Below are positions 50,626 to 61,165 of a stretch of DNA of 64,000 nt, in pieces. Source of the DNA: DASXKD01 sp963734725 (GTDB taxonomy: Bacteria; Actinomycetota; Actinomycetes; Streptosporangiales; Streptosporangiaceae). The position numbers were made by a program, and so were the translations under genes. The DNA lies in NCBI GenBank assembly GCA_963734725.1, contig CAVTIX010000028.1:124001-188000 (forward strand), read 5' to 3'. The first letter of the stretch is position 1. Every line of letters begins with the position of its first letter. Under the pieces are notes generated by a model, which saw only the letters and a list, made by a program, of their open reading frames with translations, was not told the DNA's origin and did not search any database.

Positions 50626-52098
50626 TCAGTCCTGATCGTGGCGGTCGAGGAACTCGTAAACCTCCGTCTCATCCACGCCGGGAAAGCTGCCGGTCGGCAG
50701 CACGGACAGGATGTGGGAGTGGGCCCGCGCGGACGGCCAGGCCATGCCCGCCCAGCGCCCGGCCAGTCCGCTGGGCGGCCGCTGGCAGCAGTCGCCGTCC
50801 GGGCAGCGGGATACCCGGCGGATGGCGGTGTCGCGACCGCGGAACCACCGGGAGTGCTCGTAGGTGACCCCGAGGGTGATCGCGAAGCCCCGCTCCCGGC
50901 CGGGGTCGACGTGGGCCACGCACCAGTACGTGCCCGACGGGGTGTCGGTGTACTGGTAGTTCGGCGAGAACCGGTCCGCGGTGGAGAAGACCTGCCGGCC
51001 CGACCACTGGCGGCACATGCGCTGACCCTCGATGGCGCCTGACTCATCGGCCGGAAGCACCAGCCCGTCGTTCTCGTAGGCCTTGTAGATGACCCCCGCC
51101 TCGTCGTTCTTGACGAAGTGGCAGGGCAGCCCGAGGTGGTGGGTGGCGAGGTTGGTGAACCGGTGCGCCGCCATCTCGTACGACACCGAGAACACATCGC
51201 GCAGGTCTTCCACCGACAGCTGCCGGGCCTGCATCGCCTCGGCCAGGTAGCGCGCGGCGAACCGCTCGGGGACCAGGACGGCCGCGGCGAAGTAGTTGGC
51301 CTCGACCCGCTGGCGGAGGAAGTCGGCGAAGTCCCGGGGGATGTCGTGGTCGAGCACGAAGTGCCCGAGCGTCTGCAGCAGGATCGTCCGCGGTGAGTGC
51401 ACGCCGACCGGCTCCTGTTTGAGGTAGATCCGCCGGTGCCGCAGGTCGGTCACCGACCGGACCGACCTGGGCAGGTCATCGGCGTAGGAGACGGTGAAGC
51501 CGTGGTGGCCGACGATCGCCATCAGCGTGCTCTGCGACAGCGCGCCGCCCCGGTAGCCGACCGCGTCCAGCGCCTCGCCGGCCTGCCGCTCGATCTCGGG
51601 GAAGTAGTTCCCCCGCGCGCGCATGGCGTGGCGCAGCTCGGCGTTGGCGATCCGCGCCTCCTCGGGGGTGGCCGTGGGCCGGGTCCGCTCCCGGCGCAGC
51701 CCCCCGTACAGCGCCACCAGGTGCTCCAGCACGTCACCCGGGACCCGCGCACCGATCTTTAGATACGGGAGGGCCAGGTCGCGGAACACTGGGTCGCGCT
51801 GCGCCTCCTCCAGGGAGATCTCCAGCTGCGCGCGCCGGCTCGGCGGCTGCGGCCGCAGCAGCTCGTCCGGGGACACCGACAGCGCCTTGGCCAGCGCCTC
51901 GATCAGGGAGAGCTTCGGCTCGCGGCGGCCGTTCTCCAGCAGGGAAAGCGCGGAGGGGGCCCGCCCCACCCGGGCGCCCAGCTCGGCGAGGGTCAGCCCG
52001 CGCGCCCGCCGCAGGTGGCGCAGGCGCTGGCCGAACGTCGCGAGGTCTAGACCACTAGACGGAAATGAGCGAGATTCTTCTTTAAGAAACTGCACCAT
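50626..52098 (-). CDS. ramB: RamB-like XRE/ImmA-IrrE short-chain acyl-CoA responsive regulator
   Basis: A 490-residue regulator. Residues 18-80 form an XRE helix-turn-helix (FGQRLRHLRRARGLTLAELG, APSALSLLENGRREPKLS). The middle is the IrrE/peptidase-like segment with TLGHFVLDHD, and the C-terminal DUF2083 region has Cys residues (MCRQW, CPDGDCC) that may bind a cofactor. RamB/PrpR proteins control acetate, glyoxylate or propionate genes in response to acyl-CoA. ATG 52098 has AAGGTGA 4 nt upstream. It is divergent from aceA across 119 bp, the classical RamB target arrangement. Confidence 0.88.
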   Translation of the reverse strand: MVQFLKEESRSFPSSGLDLATFGQRLRHLRRARGLTLAELGARVGRAPSALSLLENGRREPKLSLIEALAKALSVSPDELLRPQPPSRRAQLEISLEEAQRDPVFRDLALPYLKIGARVPGDVLEHLVALYGGLRRERTRPTATPEEARIANAELRHAMRARGNYFPEIERQAGEALDAVGYRGGALSQSTLMAIVGHHGFTVSYADDLPRSVRSVTDLRHRRIYLKQEPVGVHSPRTILLQTLGHFVLDHDIPRDFADFLRQRVEANYFAAAVLVPERFAARYLAEAMQARQLSVEDLRDVFSVSYEMAAHRFTNLATHHLGLPCHFVKNDEAGVIYKAYENDGLVLPADESGAIEGQRMCRQWSGRQVFSTADRFSPNYQYTDTPSGTYWCVAHVDPGRERGFAITLGVTYEHSRWFRGRDTAIRRVSRCPDGDCCQRPPSGLAGRWAGMAWPSARAHSHILSVLPTGSFPGVDETEVYEFLDRHDQD

Positions 52099-52217
52099 AT
52101 ATTCACCTTAGATGAAAATCATTCAATCTTCACAACGAACGTCATGGCACCCGGCGGGCCGCTGGCCGCAAGCTGGTACCTACCAACCCAGGGGACGACA
52201 CAGATCGGAGGACGACA
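52099..52217. promoter_or_regulatory. divergent ramB-aceA control region
   Basis: This 119-bp gap is AT-rich for the window near 52099-52140 (TATATTCACC, GAAAATCATTCAATCTTCAC) and must hold both promoters. No exact copy of the corynebacterial RamB site was found by eye. Confidence 0.45.
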
Positions 52218-53585
<1,368 letters not shown>

Positions 53586-53588
53586 CCT

Positions 53589-53630
53589 GCGCCATCACGC
53601 TAGCGCCGTAGTCACGGTTGGCCTGGTACC
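53589..53630. repeat. intergenic repeat motif also found before ftsH
   Basis: CGCCATCACGCTAGCGCCGTAG followed closely by GGTTGGCCTGGTACC resembles 61093-61135 (CGCCGTCACGC, ACGCCGTAGG, GGTTAGCCTGGTACC) with 2-nt different spacing. Both sit in intergenic DNA. The motif ends in a KpnI-type palindrome GGTACC; its function is unknown. Confidence 0.5.
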
Positions 53631-53644
53631 CAGGGCAACCCCGG

Positions 53645-54118
53645 CTACGACAGCAGCCCGGTAACTTCCGATACCTCTAGGTCCTCGGAGTCCTCGTCGT
53701 CGTAGTACCTGCCACTGCGCCAGCGCGAGGGCAGGAACATCGGGACGATCATCGCCATTCCGGCGATGGCCAGCGTGCCGTTCAGCAGCAGGATCCGGAA
53801 CCCGGCGCCGAACGCATGCCCCTGCAGCGGTATCCAGGCCAGCGCCCGGTGCGAGCTCACCGCCAGCAGCGCCGTCCAGCCCAGCAGGACGAGCCCAGGC
53901 AGGCCGGTGGCCAGCGGTGACACGGCGGGCACCGCGAGCAGGATGCCAAGGAGCAGGCCTGTTCCGAGCATTACGCCCAGGCCGATCAAGCCGGTCCGGC
54001 TGGGCAGCCCGACGCTGTGGCCGACCAGTGCCGGGACGTGCTCGGCGCCCCAGCCGGCGGCGAAGAACATGGCGGCCGCTAGCGCTAGCCCCAGAATGAG
54101 CCCGATGAGGTGTCGCAT
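53645..54118 (-). CDS. hypothetical four-helix membrane protein
   Basis: A 157-residue protein with hydrophobic segments at about 3-22, 42-64, 68-88 and 105-128 and an acidic tail (YYDDEDSEDLEVSEVTG). No family was recognised. It converges on aceA and is divergent from the MMPL transporter gene. The acidic cytoplasmic tail could be an interaction site. Confidence 0.7.
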   Translation of the reverse strand: MRHLIGLILGLALAAAMFFAAGWGAEHVPALVGHSVGLPSRTGLIGLGVMLGTGLLLGILLAVPAVSPLATGLPGLVLLGWTALLAVSSHRALAWIPLQGHAFGAGFRILLLNGTLAIAGMAMIVPMFLPSRWRSGRYYDDEDSEDLEVSEVTGLLS

Positions 54119-54309
54119 TTTCTCATTGATCCTTCATCCCCGCTCAGCTCCGTTACGGCAGCAAAGACTCTACGTGACCTGCCCGTGCTCCGCGGTGGGA
54201 TGGCCAGATTCGCTGCCTGCCTCGGCCCGGGCCGGCACGCTCGGCCAGGCGCCGCCACCGGCAGCCCCTTAACAGCGTCTTGTCAGGTTCGCCACGTAGG
54301 CTTCGACGC

Positions 54310-56769
54310 GTGCATATCGATACCATCTTCAGGACGATTGGTTCCCTAGTTGTCAAGTTCCGCTGGCTAGTGCTGATCGCGTGGGTGGCCGGGGCTATCG
54401 CTGCCGTATCACTGCTTCCCTCGCTGAACAGCGTGACCCAGAACAACAACCAGAAGTTCCTTCCCGCCAGCGCGCCGAGCTCGCACGCGGCACAACTTGC
54501 CGCGCCGTTCGGCACCGCCGCTCTGGTCCCGATCCCGCTGGTCGCGGCCCGGTCCAGCGGACCGCTGACACACGCCGACATCAGCGCGGTCGCCGCGCTG
54601 CCGGCCCGGCTGAAGACGGTCAGCGGGGTCACCAAGGTGCAAGACGCCGGCGTGTCCAGTGATGGGCACGCTATCCAGCTGGTCGTCCTCGCTCAGCAGG
54701 GCGGCGGCAACCAGAACTACGCCACCGACCTGATCGACGGCCTGCGCGCCAAGATCGCCCAGGCCGGGCTGCCCGCCGGGCTGCAGGCGCACCTGGCCGG
54801 CGACGTCGCCGCGCAGGTGGACCAGCAGAAGGCCTCCGGTAACACGGGCAACAAGATCGAGCTCTTGTCGCTGCTGTTCATCATCGCGCTGCTGGTGCTG
54901 ATCTTCCGGTCGCTCACGCTCGCCCTGGTGACGGTCATCCCGCCGCTGCTGTCGTTCACCATCGCCGGGCCACTGGTCGCGGAGGCCGCCCAGCACGGCC
55001 TCCAGGTTTCCCCGATCGCCGAGTTCCTGCTCATCGTGCTGGTCCTGGGCGCGGGCACCGACTACGGCCTGTTCCTGGTGTTCCGGGTCCGCGAGCAACT
55101 GCGGGCCGGACAGCATGCCACCGCCGGCGAGTACTACCCCGGCTCGCGCGGCCTGGGCGGCAGCCTGCTCGGTGACTTCCTTCACGCGAGGGGCCCGGCG
55201 CGGGACGCGATCGTCGATTCGGTGACCAGGGTGGGCGAGTCCATCACGTTCTCGGCGGCCACGGTCATCGCGGCCATGCTGACGCTCCTGCTCGCCTCCT
55301 TCTCCTTCTACGCCGACCTCGGCATCCCGTTCGCGATCGCGATCGGCGTCACCCTGATCGCGGCGCTGACGCTGCTTCCCGCGCTGCTGTCCCTCCGGCT
55401 GTCGCTGCTGGCCCAGAAGCGCTCGCTGTTCCGCAAGGCCTTTGGCCGGCCGAAGCTGCTGCCGTGGAACATCCAGGGCAGCGGCAAGACGGGCGTCTGG
55501 GGCCGGGTGGCAGGCCGCATCGTGAAGCACCCGGTTCCGACCCTCACGGCAGGTGTGGTGGTGTTCGGCGGCCTGGCGCTGGCGGTGTTCGGTTACACGG
55601 CGGCCGGCTTCGGCGGGAGTACCGCCCCGCCCGCCGGCACCGACTCGGCCGCCGGGCAGGCGCTGCTCACCAAGCACTTCCCGCAGTCCGCGGCCAACCC
55701 GACCACTGTGATCCTCCGCTTCGACACGCCGGTGTGGCAGAATCCGGCACCCCTTGCCGCGGCGACCAGCAAGCTCCAGGCGAGCCCGCTGTTCACCCAG
55801 GTCACCGGGCCGCTGAATCCCACTGGCGCCCCGCTCACCCCGGCCCAGTTCACGGCGCTGCACAGCAAGCTCGGGCCGCCCGGGGCGCTGCCGCCCGCGC
55901 CGCCTCCCGGTACAGGCGTGCCGGTTGGCGTGTACCAGGCCTACCGCGCCACCGCCAACCTGGTCAGCCCCGACGGCCGGACCGTGCTGTACGAAACGGG
56001 CCTGAAGGCCGGCGATCCGGGCTCCACCAGCGCCATGAACGCCGTGCCGTCGTTGCGCACCGAGACCACCGCGGTCGCCAAGTCGATCGGCGCGTCCGAC
56101 TCGGCGCTCGGCGGCGAGGCACCTGCTCTGTACGACATCAGCAGCATCTCCAACAGCGACCTCAAGCGCATCATCCCCATCGCGATCGTGGCTATCGGGA
56201 TCCTCCTCGCGCTGGTGCTGCGGAGCCTGGTGGCTCCGCTGTACCTGATCGCCTCGGTGGGGATCTCCTACCTGGCAGCGCTCGGCCTGTCCGTGCTGAT
56301 CTTCATCGAGCTCGGTAACAGCGGCGGCCTGGTGTTCTTCATGCCGTTCCTGATGTTCATCTTCCTGCTCGCCCTGGGCGAGGATTACAACATCCTGATG
56401 ATGACCCGGATCCGGGAGGAGGCACAGCGCCTGCCGCTGCGGGATGCGGTTACCCGGGCGCTGGGCGCGACGGGGTCGACGATCACCTCGGCCGGGCTCG
56501 TGCTGGCCGGCACGTTCATCGTGCTGACAGTGGTCGCCGGCGGCGGCTCGGGCGGCGACCAGGTTCGTGACATCGGCCTGGGCCTGGCCCTGGGCATCCT
56601 CATGGACACCTTCTTGGTGCGCACCCTGCTGGTGCCCTCCACGGTCGTCCTGCTGGGCCGGTGGAACTGGTGGCCGTCCAAGATGAGCCGGATGCCGGCC
56701 CCGGCCGGCCCGGCCGAACTAGACACGGGCGAGCCCAGCCGCGACGTCAAGCGGGCGGAGGCCCGGTAG
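54310..56769 (+). CDS. MMPL-family RND transporter
   Basis: An 819-residue membrane protein with two repeats of a large extracytoplasmic domain followed by helices. The MMPL core motif GAGTDYGLFLVFRVREQL appears in the first half and LGEDYNILMMTRIREEAQ in the second. Actinobacterial MMPL proteins export lipids or other hydrophobic compounds by proton motive force. GTG 54310 lies 7 nt after a TAGGCT -10-like hexamer without Shine-Dalgarno, so a leaderless start is likely; the frame is open to 54280. The substrate is unknown. Confidence 0.9.
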   Translation: MHIDTIFRTIGSLVVKFRWLVLIAWVAGAIAAVSLLPSLNSVTQNNNQKFLPASAPSSHAAQLAAPFGTAALVPIPLVAARSSGPLTHADISAVAALPARLKTVSGVTKVQDAGVSSDGHAIQLVVLAQQGGGNQNYATDLIDGLRAKIAQAGLPAGLQAHLAGDVAAQVDQQKASGNTGNKIELLSLLFIIALLVLIFRSLTLALVTVIPPLLSFTIAGPLVAEAAQHGLQVSPIAEFLLIVLVLGAGTDYGLFLVFRVREQLRAGQHATAGEYYPGSRGLGGSLLGDFLHARGPARDAIVDSVTRVGESITFSAATVIAAMLTLLLASFSFYADLGIPFAIAIGVTLIAALTLLPALLSLRLSLLAQKRSLFRKAFGRPKLLPWNIQGSGKTGVWGRVAGRIVKHPVPTLTAGVVVFGGLALAVFGYTAAGFGGSTAPPAGTDSAAGQALLTKHFPQSAANPTTVILRFDTPVWQNPAPLAAATSKLQASPLFTQVTGPLNPTGAPLTPAQFTALHSKLGPPGALPPAPPPGTGVPVGVYQAYRATANLVSPDGRTVLYETGLKAGDPGSTSAMNAVPSLRTETTAVAKSIGASDSALGGEAPALYDISSISNSDLKRIIPIAIVAIGILLALVLRSLVAPLYLIASVGISYLAALGLSVLIFIELGNSGGLVFFMPFLMFIFLLALGEDYNILMMTRIREEAQRLPLRDAVTRALGATGSTITSAGLVLAGTFIVLTVVAGGGSGGDQVRDIGLGLALGILMDTFLVRTLLVPSTVVLLGRWNWWPSKMSRMPAPAGPAELDTGEPSRDVKRAEAR

Positions 56770-57107
56770 GGCCCGCTGGCGGGGCGTCGGCAAGGCGCCG
56801 ATCGGCCCGCCAGGTCCCGCAGTGGGCAGGGCGGTCTCCACGACGCCGCGGCTCGCAGCGGCAGCGCAGGCCGCCGGGCCAGGGCCCCGGTGACCGCGCG
56901 CAGAGTTCCCCTGGGCTGTGGAAAGTGACGTTCGAGCCGCCCGGGACGGCCAGACCCGTCATACTCAGCGTGGATCTCGCGGACTCGCCGCGCACGGTGC
57001 TGGCCTCCAGCGCACAGACCCGTCAGACTCACTTGAGGGAGGTCCGAGCTACGCCACCGCGCGGCACCATGTGCGCCGGGTCGCCCGGCGGCGCAGAAGG
57101 GACACCA
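56770..57107. other. 338-bp gap upstream of sepH
   Basis: No convincing gene. CAGACCCGTCATACTCA (56951-56967) recurs with one mismatch at 57015-57031, 64 bp apart, which could be a pair of regulator sites or a promoter duplication for sepH. CATACT in the first copy could be a -10 element. Confidence 0.4.
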
Positions 57108-57956
57108 ATGCAGGAACTGCGCCTCGTCGCGGTCAGCGAGGATGGCAGCTACGCCGTCCTCGCCGCGCCGGGGAGCGGTGGCCGCTTCTCGCTCCGGATC
57201 GACGACCGGCTGCGGGTCGTGGCGCGCGGGCAGTTCTCGCGGCTCGCGCAGTATGAGATTGAAGTGGAGAGTCCCTTGCGACCCAAGGAGATCCAGGACC
57301 GGATCCGCGCCGGAGAGATGGCCGAGGAAATCGCCGACGCAGCGGGCGTGCCGCTAGAGCGCGTGCGCCGCTTTGAAGGCCCGGTGCTGGCCGAGCGTGC
57401 CTACCGCGCCGAAGAGGCACAGCGGGCGACCCTGCGCCAGTCTGGGGATTCCGGCCCGGGCCGCTCGCTCGGGGACCTGGTGGCGGAGGGCCTGCGCGTG
57501 TTCGGGGTTGACCCCGAACACGCCGAGTGGGATTCGCGGAAGCGGCCGGATGGCGGGTGGCAGGTCCAGCTGAGCTTCGATTCGGGAAGCCGCCCGCACC
57601 TGGCCGAGTGGATCTACGACCCGCATCGCAGGCACGTCGCGCCGGCCGACGATACGGCCAGGCGCCTGTGCCAGCCGGACGCGGAACTGCCCGAGCCGGC
57701 CCCCGGCCCGCGCCCCGCGCCGGGGGCTACGGTGACGCCCATCGGCAGCAGGCTGGGGCCGGGATCCGACGGTGAGCAAAGCCGCCCGGCCGAGCGCGCC
57801 CGGATGCCTGCCCGCCCTGCTCAGGAGCAGCAAGAGGCCGGACCGGCCGGCACGCGCGAGCGCCCCGCCAGGAAGGCCGCGGGCGGCCGGTCCCGGCGGT
57901 CGTCGGTCCCGTCCTGGGACGAGATCATGTTCGGCACCAGCCGGCCGAATGATTAG
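57108..57956 (+). CDS. sepH: cell-division protein SepH (DUF3071)
   Basis: A 282-residue protein matching SepH, a conserved actinobacterial FtsZ-binding division factor. The N-terminal DUF3071 domain (1-170) starts MQELRLVAVSEDGSYAVL and has LRPKEIQDRIRAGEMAEEIA plus a helix-turn-helix-like AGVPLERVRRFEGPVLAERA. The C-terminal 110 residues are Pro/Arg-rich and disordered, ending in SVPSWDEIMFGT, the usual conserved end. ATG 57108 follows GAAGGGAC. Confidence 0.9.
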   Translation: MQELRLVAVSEDGSYAVLAAPGSGGRFSLRIDDRLRVVARGQFSRLAQYEIEVESPLRPKEIQDRIRAGEMAEEIADAAGVPLERVRRFEGPVLAERAYRAEEAQRATLRQSGDSGPGRSLGDLVAEGLRVFGVDPEHAEWDSRKRPDGGWQVQLSFDSGSRPHLAEWIYDPHRRHVAPADDTARRLCQPDAELPEPAPGPRPAPGATVTPIGSRLGPGSDGEQSRPAERARMPARPAQEQQEAGPAGTRERPARKAAGGRSRRSSVPSWDEIMFGTSRPND

Positions 57957-58013
57957 CAACGCTTTCCCAGGGATGTCCCCCGCTCCCCTCGTGTGCGCAT
58001 ACGATCACTGCGG

Positions 58014-58610
58014 ATGGGCTGCGCGGGCGAGCGACGAGATTGGCGGGTGCGGCGATTGGCGGGTGCGTTCGGCCGGTCGATTCTGGTGGTGGCCGGCGTC
58101 GCCGTGCTTTTGCTCACCACGGGCTGCGGCCTCATCGGAGGGCCCAGCACCGTCCTCGTGGCGGTGCCCGACAACATTACGGTGACCAGCCCCGATTTCA
58201 ACGGGAAGGCGATGGGGTCGGCGTTTAGCTGCCACGGCGCGGGCAGGCACCCGACGATTCACTGGTCCGGCGCGCCCGCCCGGACAAAGTCCCTCGCGCT
58301 GGTCATGGATGACTCCGCGGCCCCCATCACGCCTTTTATCTACTGGATCGTCTTCAACATAGGACCGCAATCCTCGGATATTCCAGCCGGGGAACTTCCG
58401 CCAGGGGCGCGTCAAGCGAACAACAGCAAAGGCACGCGCGGGTATGATCCGCCCTGCCGGGCGAATCCCGGGCACGTTTACCGGTTTACCGTTTACGCAC
58501 TTGGCAAGAAGCTCTCCCTAGGGGCCGGGGCGAGCGCGAAAACGGCGTGGATGGCCATAGCAGGAGCGGCCATCGCACGTGGCAGGCTGGCTACTGTCAT
58601 CAACCCGTAA
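58014..58610 (+). CDS. PEBP / YbhB-YbcL-like lipoprotein
   Basis: A 198-residue lipoprotein: a hydrophobic signal (SILVVAGVAVLLL) is followed by the lipobox TTGC at about residue 38. The mature part is a phosphatidylethanolamine-binding-protein fold (TVTSPDFNG, HPTIHWSGAPARTKSLALVMDD, FIYWIVFNIGP, HVYRFTVYAL). The ligand motif DPDAP is altered to DDSAAP, so binding may differ. ATG 58014 lies 8 nt after TACGAT, suggesting a leaderless transcript; the frame is open to 57993. Confidence 0.82.
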   Translation: MGCAGERRDWRVRRLAGAFGRSILVVAGVAVLLLTTGCGLIGGPSTVLVAVPDNITVTSPDFNGKAMGSAFSCHGAGRHPTIHWSGAPARTKSLALVMDDSAAPITPFIYWIVFNIGPQSSDIPAGELPPGARQANNSKGTRGYDPPCRANPGHVYRFTVYALGKKLSLGAGASAKTAWMAIAGAAIARGRLATVINP

Positions 58611-58815
58611 TTGATCAGTGACATTAAGTAAACGACACGTGCAAAAAGTTCCCTAAACACGTGACAGGGCCCATACCGGTCCGACACAATCACTCCTCAG
58701 GAGTTACCTCACAGTTTGTGATCCGAGCCGCTAGCGATACTGGGGAAGGCCTGCGCCGTGGCCGCGCGCGCCTCGCTAGCGCTGCCCAGATGGCCATGGC
58801 TAGTTGGGTGGTGCG

Positions 58816-60663
58816 ATGATCCTGCTCGTAGTTGGCCTCGTGGCCGTTCTGGTGGTCGTCTTCATTGCCGTCATTCTGAGCATTCGGCTCGGCCACAGCG
58901 ATGAGCATGACGAGCCGGACCTGCCGTCTCGCGGGCGCGACCGCCGGCGGGCGGACGAGGACGAACACTGGCTGGAGCGCGACACCCGGCGAGCGCCCGC
59001 TACGGCCGCCCGGGGCATGGACTCCCGTGGCAGGCGCGGCGAAAACCCGGGCTACGCCGACCGCGGCGCGGCCGGTGACCGCGACCGGGCGGCGCGCAGC
59101 CGCGACTACGACGGGCCACCGCGCAGGGCCGCGCACGCCGACGCGACCGGCTACCGCGAGCCTGCCGCCGCGCGCTCGCCCGTTCCGGCATCCGCGCAGG
59201 CGCGCGGCCGTTACGACACCGGCCCGCAGCGGCGGCCCGCCGACGGCGCCTTCCCCTCGGCCGGCCATCCCTCCATGGACTTCGGCCCGGCCGACGCCCG
59301 CCCCTCAGGCGGCCAACCGCCGGTGGAGTTCCCCGCCGCCGATTACGGCGCCATAGACCACCCGGAGGACCGCTCCAAGCCCCGGCGCAAGGCCGCGTCC
59401 GCCAACGGCAAGAGCCGGTCCCGGCAGCGGGGCAGGCGCAACAATGACGACGACTGGCCGAGCACGGAGTGGGACGAGCTCTCAGACGAGCAGTACTGGG
59501 CCGAGTTGTCCGCGGACAAGCCACTGGCGGCTATGGCCAAGCCGAGCAGGCCGGCCAGCAAGTCCGCGGCGAAGGCGCCGGTAAACGGCAGCGCGAAGCG
59601 CGCGGCGGAACCGCCGGCCCCGCGCGAGTCCCGGCGGGCGCGGCCGCCTGCGCCTACGCGGCCGGCGCGAGACGTGCCAAGCCGTAACGAACGCACGGAA
59701 CCGCGGGAACCGGTGACCGAGCGCCTTCCAGTCCGCACCCGACAGCAGCCCCCAGCGCCTGGCGCACGGCGGGATGACAGCACGCCGCTGGCTGGCCCCT
59801 ACGCGCCTGGGCCGCGCTCGGCGCGCGACACCGGGCCGCAGCCCTGGCGTGACCCGCTACGCGACAGTGGCCCGTGGGCGCGGCGCGATACCGGCCCTCA
59901 TCCGGTACGGGACACCGGACCGCACGCATCGCGCGACGCCCGGCCACGACCGGAACAGCCGCGGCGGAGCACCGCGCGGGATCGCGACCTGGCCATGCTC
60001 GCCGGGCTCGCGAGCACGCCGCCGCCCGTCCCCGGCGCCCTTGACGACGACCCGCTGACCAGCCCGTCGTTCTCCCTCAAGGCCGACACGGCCGCCGACA
60101 GCCGCTCCTACGGCAGTTCCAGGAAGCACGCCAAGCCCAGCGGCCGGGGTGCTGGGCCCGGTAACGGCGCCGCCCACCCCAACGGGAATGGCAACGGCGG
60201 CTATCCCGCCGCCGACTACGTCGGCGCGGGCCATGCCTACCAGGCCGCTCCGCCAGCGGCCCCGATGGAGCAGTGGCACAGCGCGCCTCCCGCACCGGCT
60301 AAGGGGAGACACTCGCTCGCCTACGGGAACCCCTACCAGCATGCCGGGCCCAGCGCGAGCGACGGCGGCTACGTTGCCGACCCGCTGGGCGGCTACTCGC
60401 CGCCCAGCTACGAGGCGGCGCGGTACGCCGAGCCCGCCAGCCCGGCCTACCCGGCGCTGCCCAACCCCGGGATGGCCGCGCCGCCGCTCCCGGCGGCGGG
60501 CGCGGCGCCCTACGCCAACGGCCATGCCCAGCACGCCTACCCGGGCCAGTCCACCTACCCCGACGGGCATTCCGCGGGCGGCTACACCAACGGTTACGAC
60601 GCGGGTTACGGCCGTGACCCGTACGCGGGCGGGGGATACCAGCCTTACCCGTCCCGGGGTTGA
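58816..60663 (+). CDS. membrane-anchored, largely disordered Arg/Pro/Gly/Tyr-rich protein
   Basis: About 615 residues. One N-terminal helix (ILLVVGLVAVLVVVFIAVIL) is followed by nearly 600 residues of low complexity. Residues about 30-300 are Arg/Asp/Pro-rich with one acidic patch (DDDWPSTEWDELSDEQYWAE). Then come repeated RDTGP/RDSGP units (about 325-375), and a Gly/Tyr/Ala/Pro tail (GYTNGYDAGYGRDPYAGGGY). The acidic WDELSDEQYWAELSADKPL segment is the most conserved-looking part and resembles a short interaction motif. No enzyme domain was recognised. Confidence 0.7.
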   Translation: MILLVVGLVAVLVVVFIAVILSIRLGHSDEHDEPDLPSRGRDRRRADEDEHWLERDTRRAPATAARGMDSRGRRGENPGYADRGAAGDRDRAARSRDYDGPPRRAAHADATGYREPAAARSPVPASAQARGRYDTGPQRRPADGAFPSAGHPSMDFGPADARPSGGQPPVEFPAADYGAIDHPEDRSKPRRKAASANGKSRSRQRGRRNNDDDWPSTEWDELSDEQYWAELSADKPLAAMAKPSRPASKSAAKAPVNGSAKRAAEPPAPRESRRARPPAPTRPARDVPSRNERTEPREPVTERLPVRTRQQPPAPGARRDDSTPLAGPYAPGPRSARDTGPQPWRDPLRDSGPWARRDTGPHPVRDTGPHASRDARPRPEQPRRSTARDRDLAMLAGLASTPPPVPGALDDDPLTSPSFSLKADTAADSRSYGSSRKHAKPSGRGAGPGNGAAHPNGNGNGGYPAADYVGAGHAYQAAPPAAPMEQWHSAPPAPAKGRHSLAYGNPYQHAGPSASDGGYVADPLGGYSPPSYEAARYAEPASPAYPALPNPGMAAPPLPAAGAAPYANGHAQHAYPGQSTYPDGHSAGGYTNGYDAGYGRDPYAGGGYQPYPSRG

Positions 60664-60681
60664 CAAGCCGGTACACCCAGC

Positions 60682-60696
60682 GCCAACAATGTTGGC
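60682..60696. promoter_or_regulatory. 15-bp palindrome upstream of the 60.7 kb small gene
   Basis: GCCAACAATGTTGGC is a perfect 7+1+7 palindrome 36 bp before the GTG at 60732. It may be an operator, or a small hairpin ending the preceding gene's transcript. Confidence 0.4.
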
Positions 60697-60731
60697 TACC
60701 CCGATAGCAGCAAAGCACGGCAGAGGAGACG

Positions 60732-61019
60732 GTGGACCGCGCACGGGATCACGCTCGCACGTACCACTTGCACCGGCTGGCGACAGCCCTTGACACCCGG
60801 GGACTGCACGCCACGGTGAAGACTAGCTATCCAGCCGCTCTGCACATCTTCGCGCCGGGCGCGACGATGCTGGCCGAGAGCATCGGCTGCACCCCCGGTA
60901 CCGACGACCGGGGCCACCTCCGATGGTATTACCGCTGGTCCTGGGGGGAAGTGCTGCACGACACCGACGACCCTTCCGCCGCCGCCGCGAAGATCGCCGA
61001 GGTGTTGTCCTCCCGTTAG
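60732..61019 (+). CDS. hypothetical 95-residue protein
   Basis: A small cytoplasmic-looking protein of unknown family. It begins with GTG 60732 after AGAGGAGACG. Visible features are an N-terminal helix (YHLHRLATALDTRGL), beta strands (ATVKTSYPAALHIFAPGA), an aromatic stretch WYYRWSWGEVLH and a C-terminal helix (AAAAKIAEVLSSR). The pattern suggests a compact alpha/beta fold. Confidence 0.65.
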   Translation: MDRARDHARTYHLHRLATALDTRGLHATVKTSYPAALHIFAPGATMLAESIGCTPGTDDRGHLRWYYRWSWGEVLHDTDDPSAAAAKIAEVLSSR

Positions 61020-61090
61020 GACCGTGGCCAACCCTCGCCGTCACGCTCACGCCGTTCGGCGTCCGCCTTATCATCGGTTCTGGGTCAGCC

Positions 61091-61135
61091 TTCGCCGTCA
61101 CGCAAACGCCGTAGGACCAGGGTTAGCCTGGTACC
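61091..61135. repeat. second copy of the 53.6 kb intergenic motif, plus a local partial copy
   Basis: TCGCCGTCACGCAAACGCCG followed by GGTTAGCCTGGTACC matches the motif at 53589-53630. A partial copy (TCGCCGTCACGCTCACGCCG) lies about 55 bp upstream, near 61036. The motif sits about 30 bp before the ftsH start and could include its promoter. Confidence 0.5.
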
Positions 61136-61165
61136 AGCGATCTGGGTTTCGTGGTTGGAGGGGCT

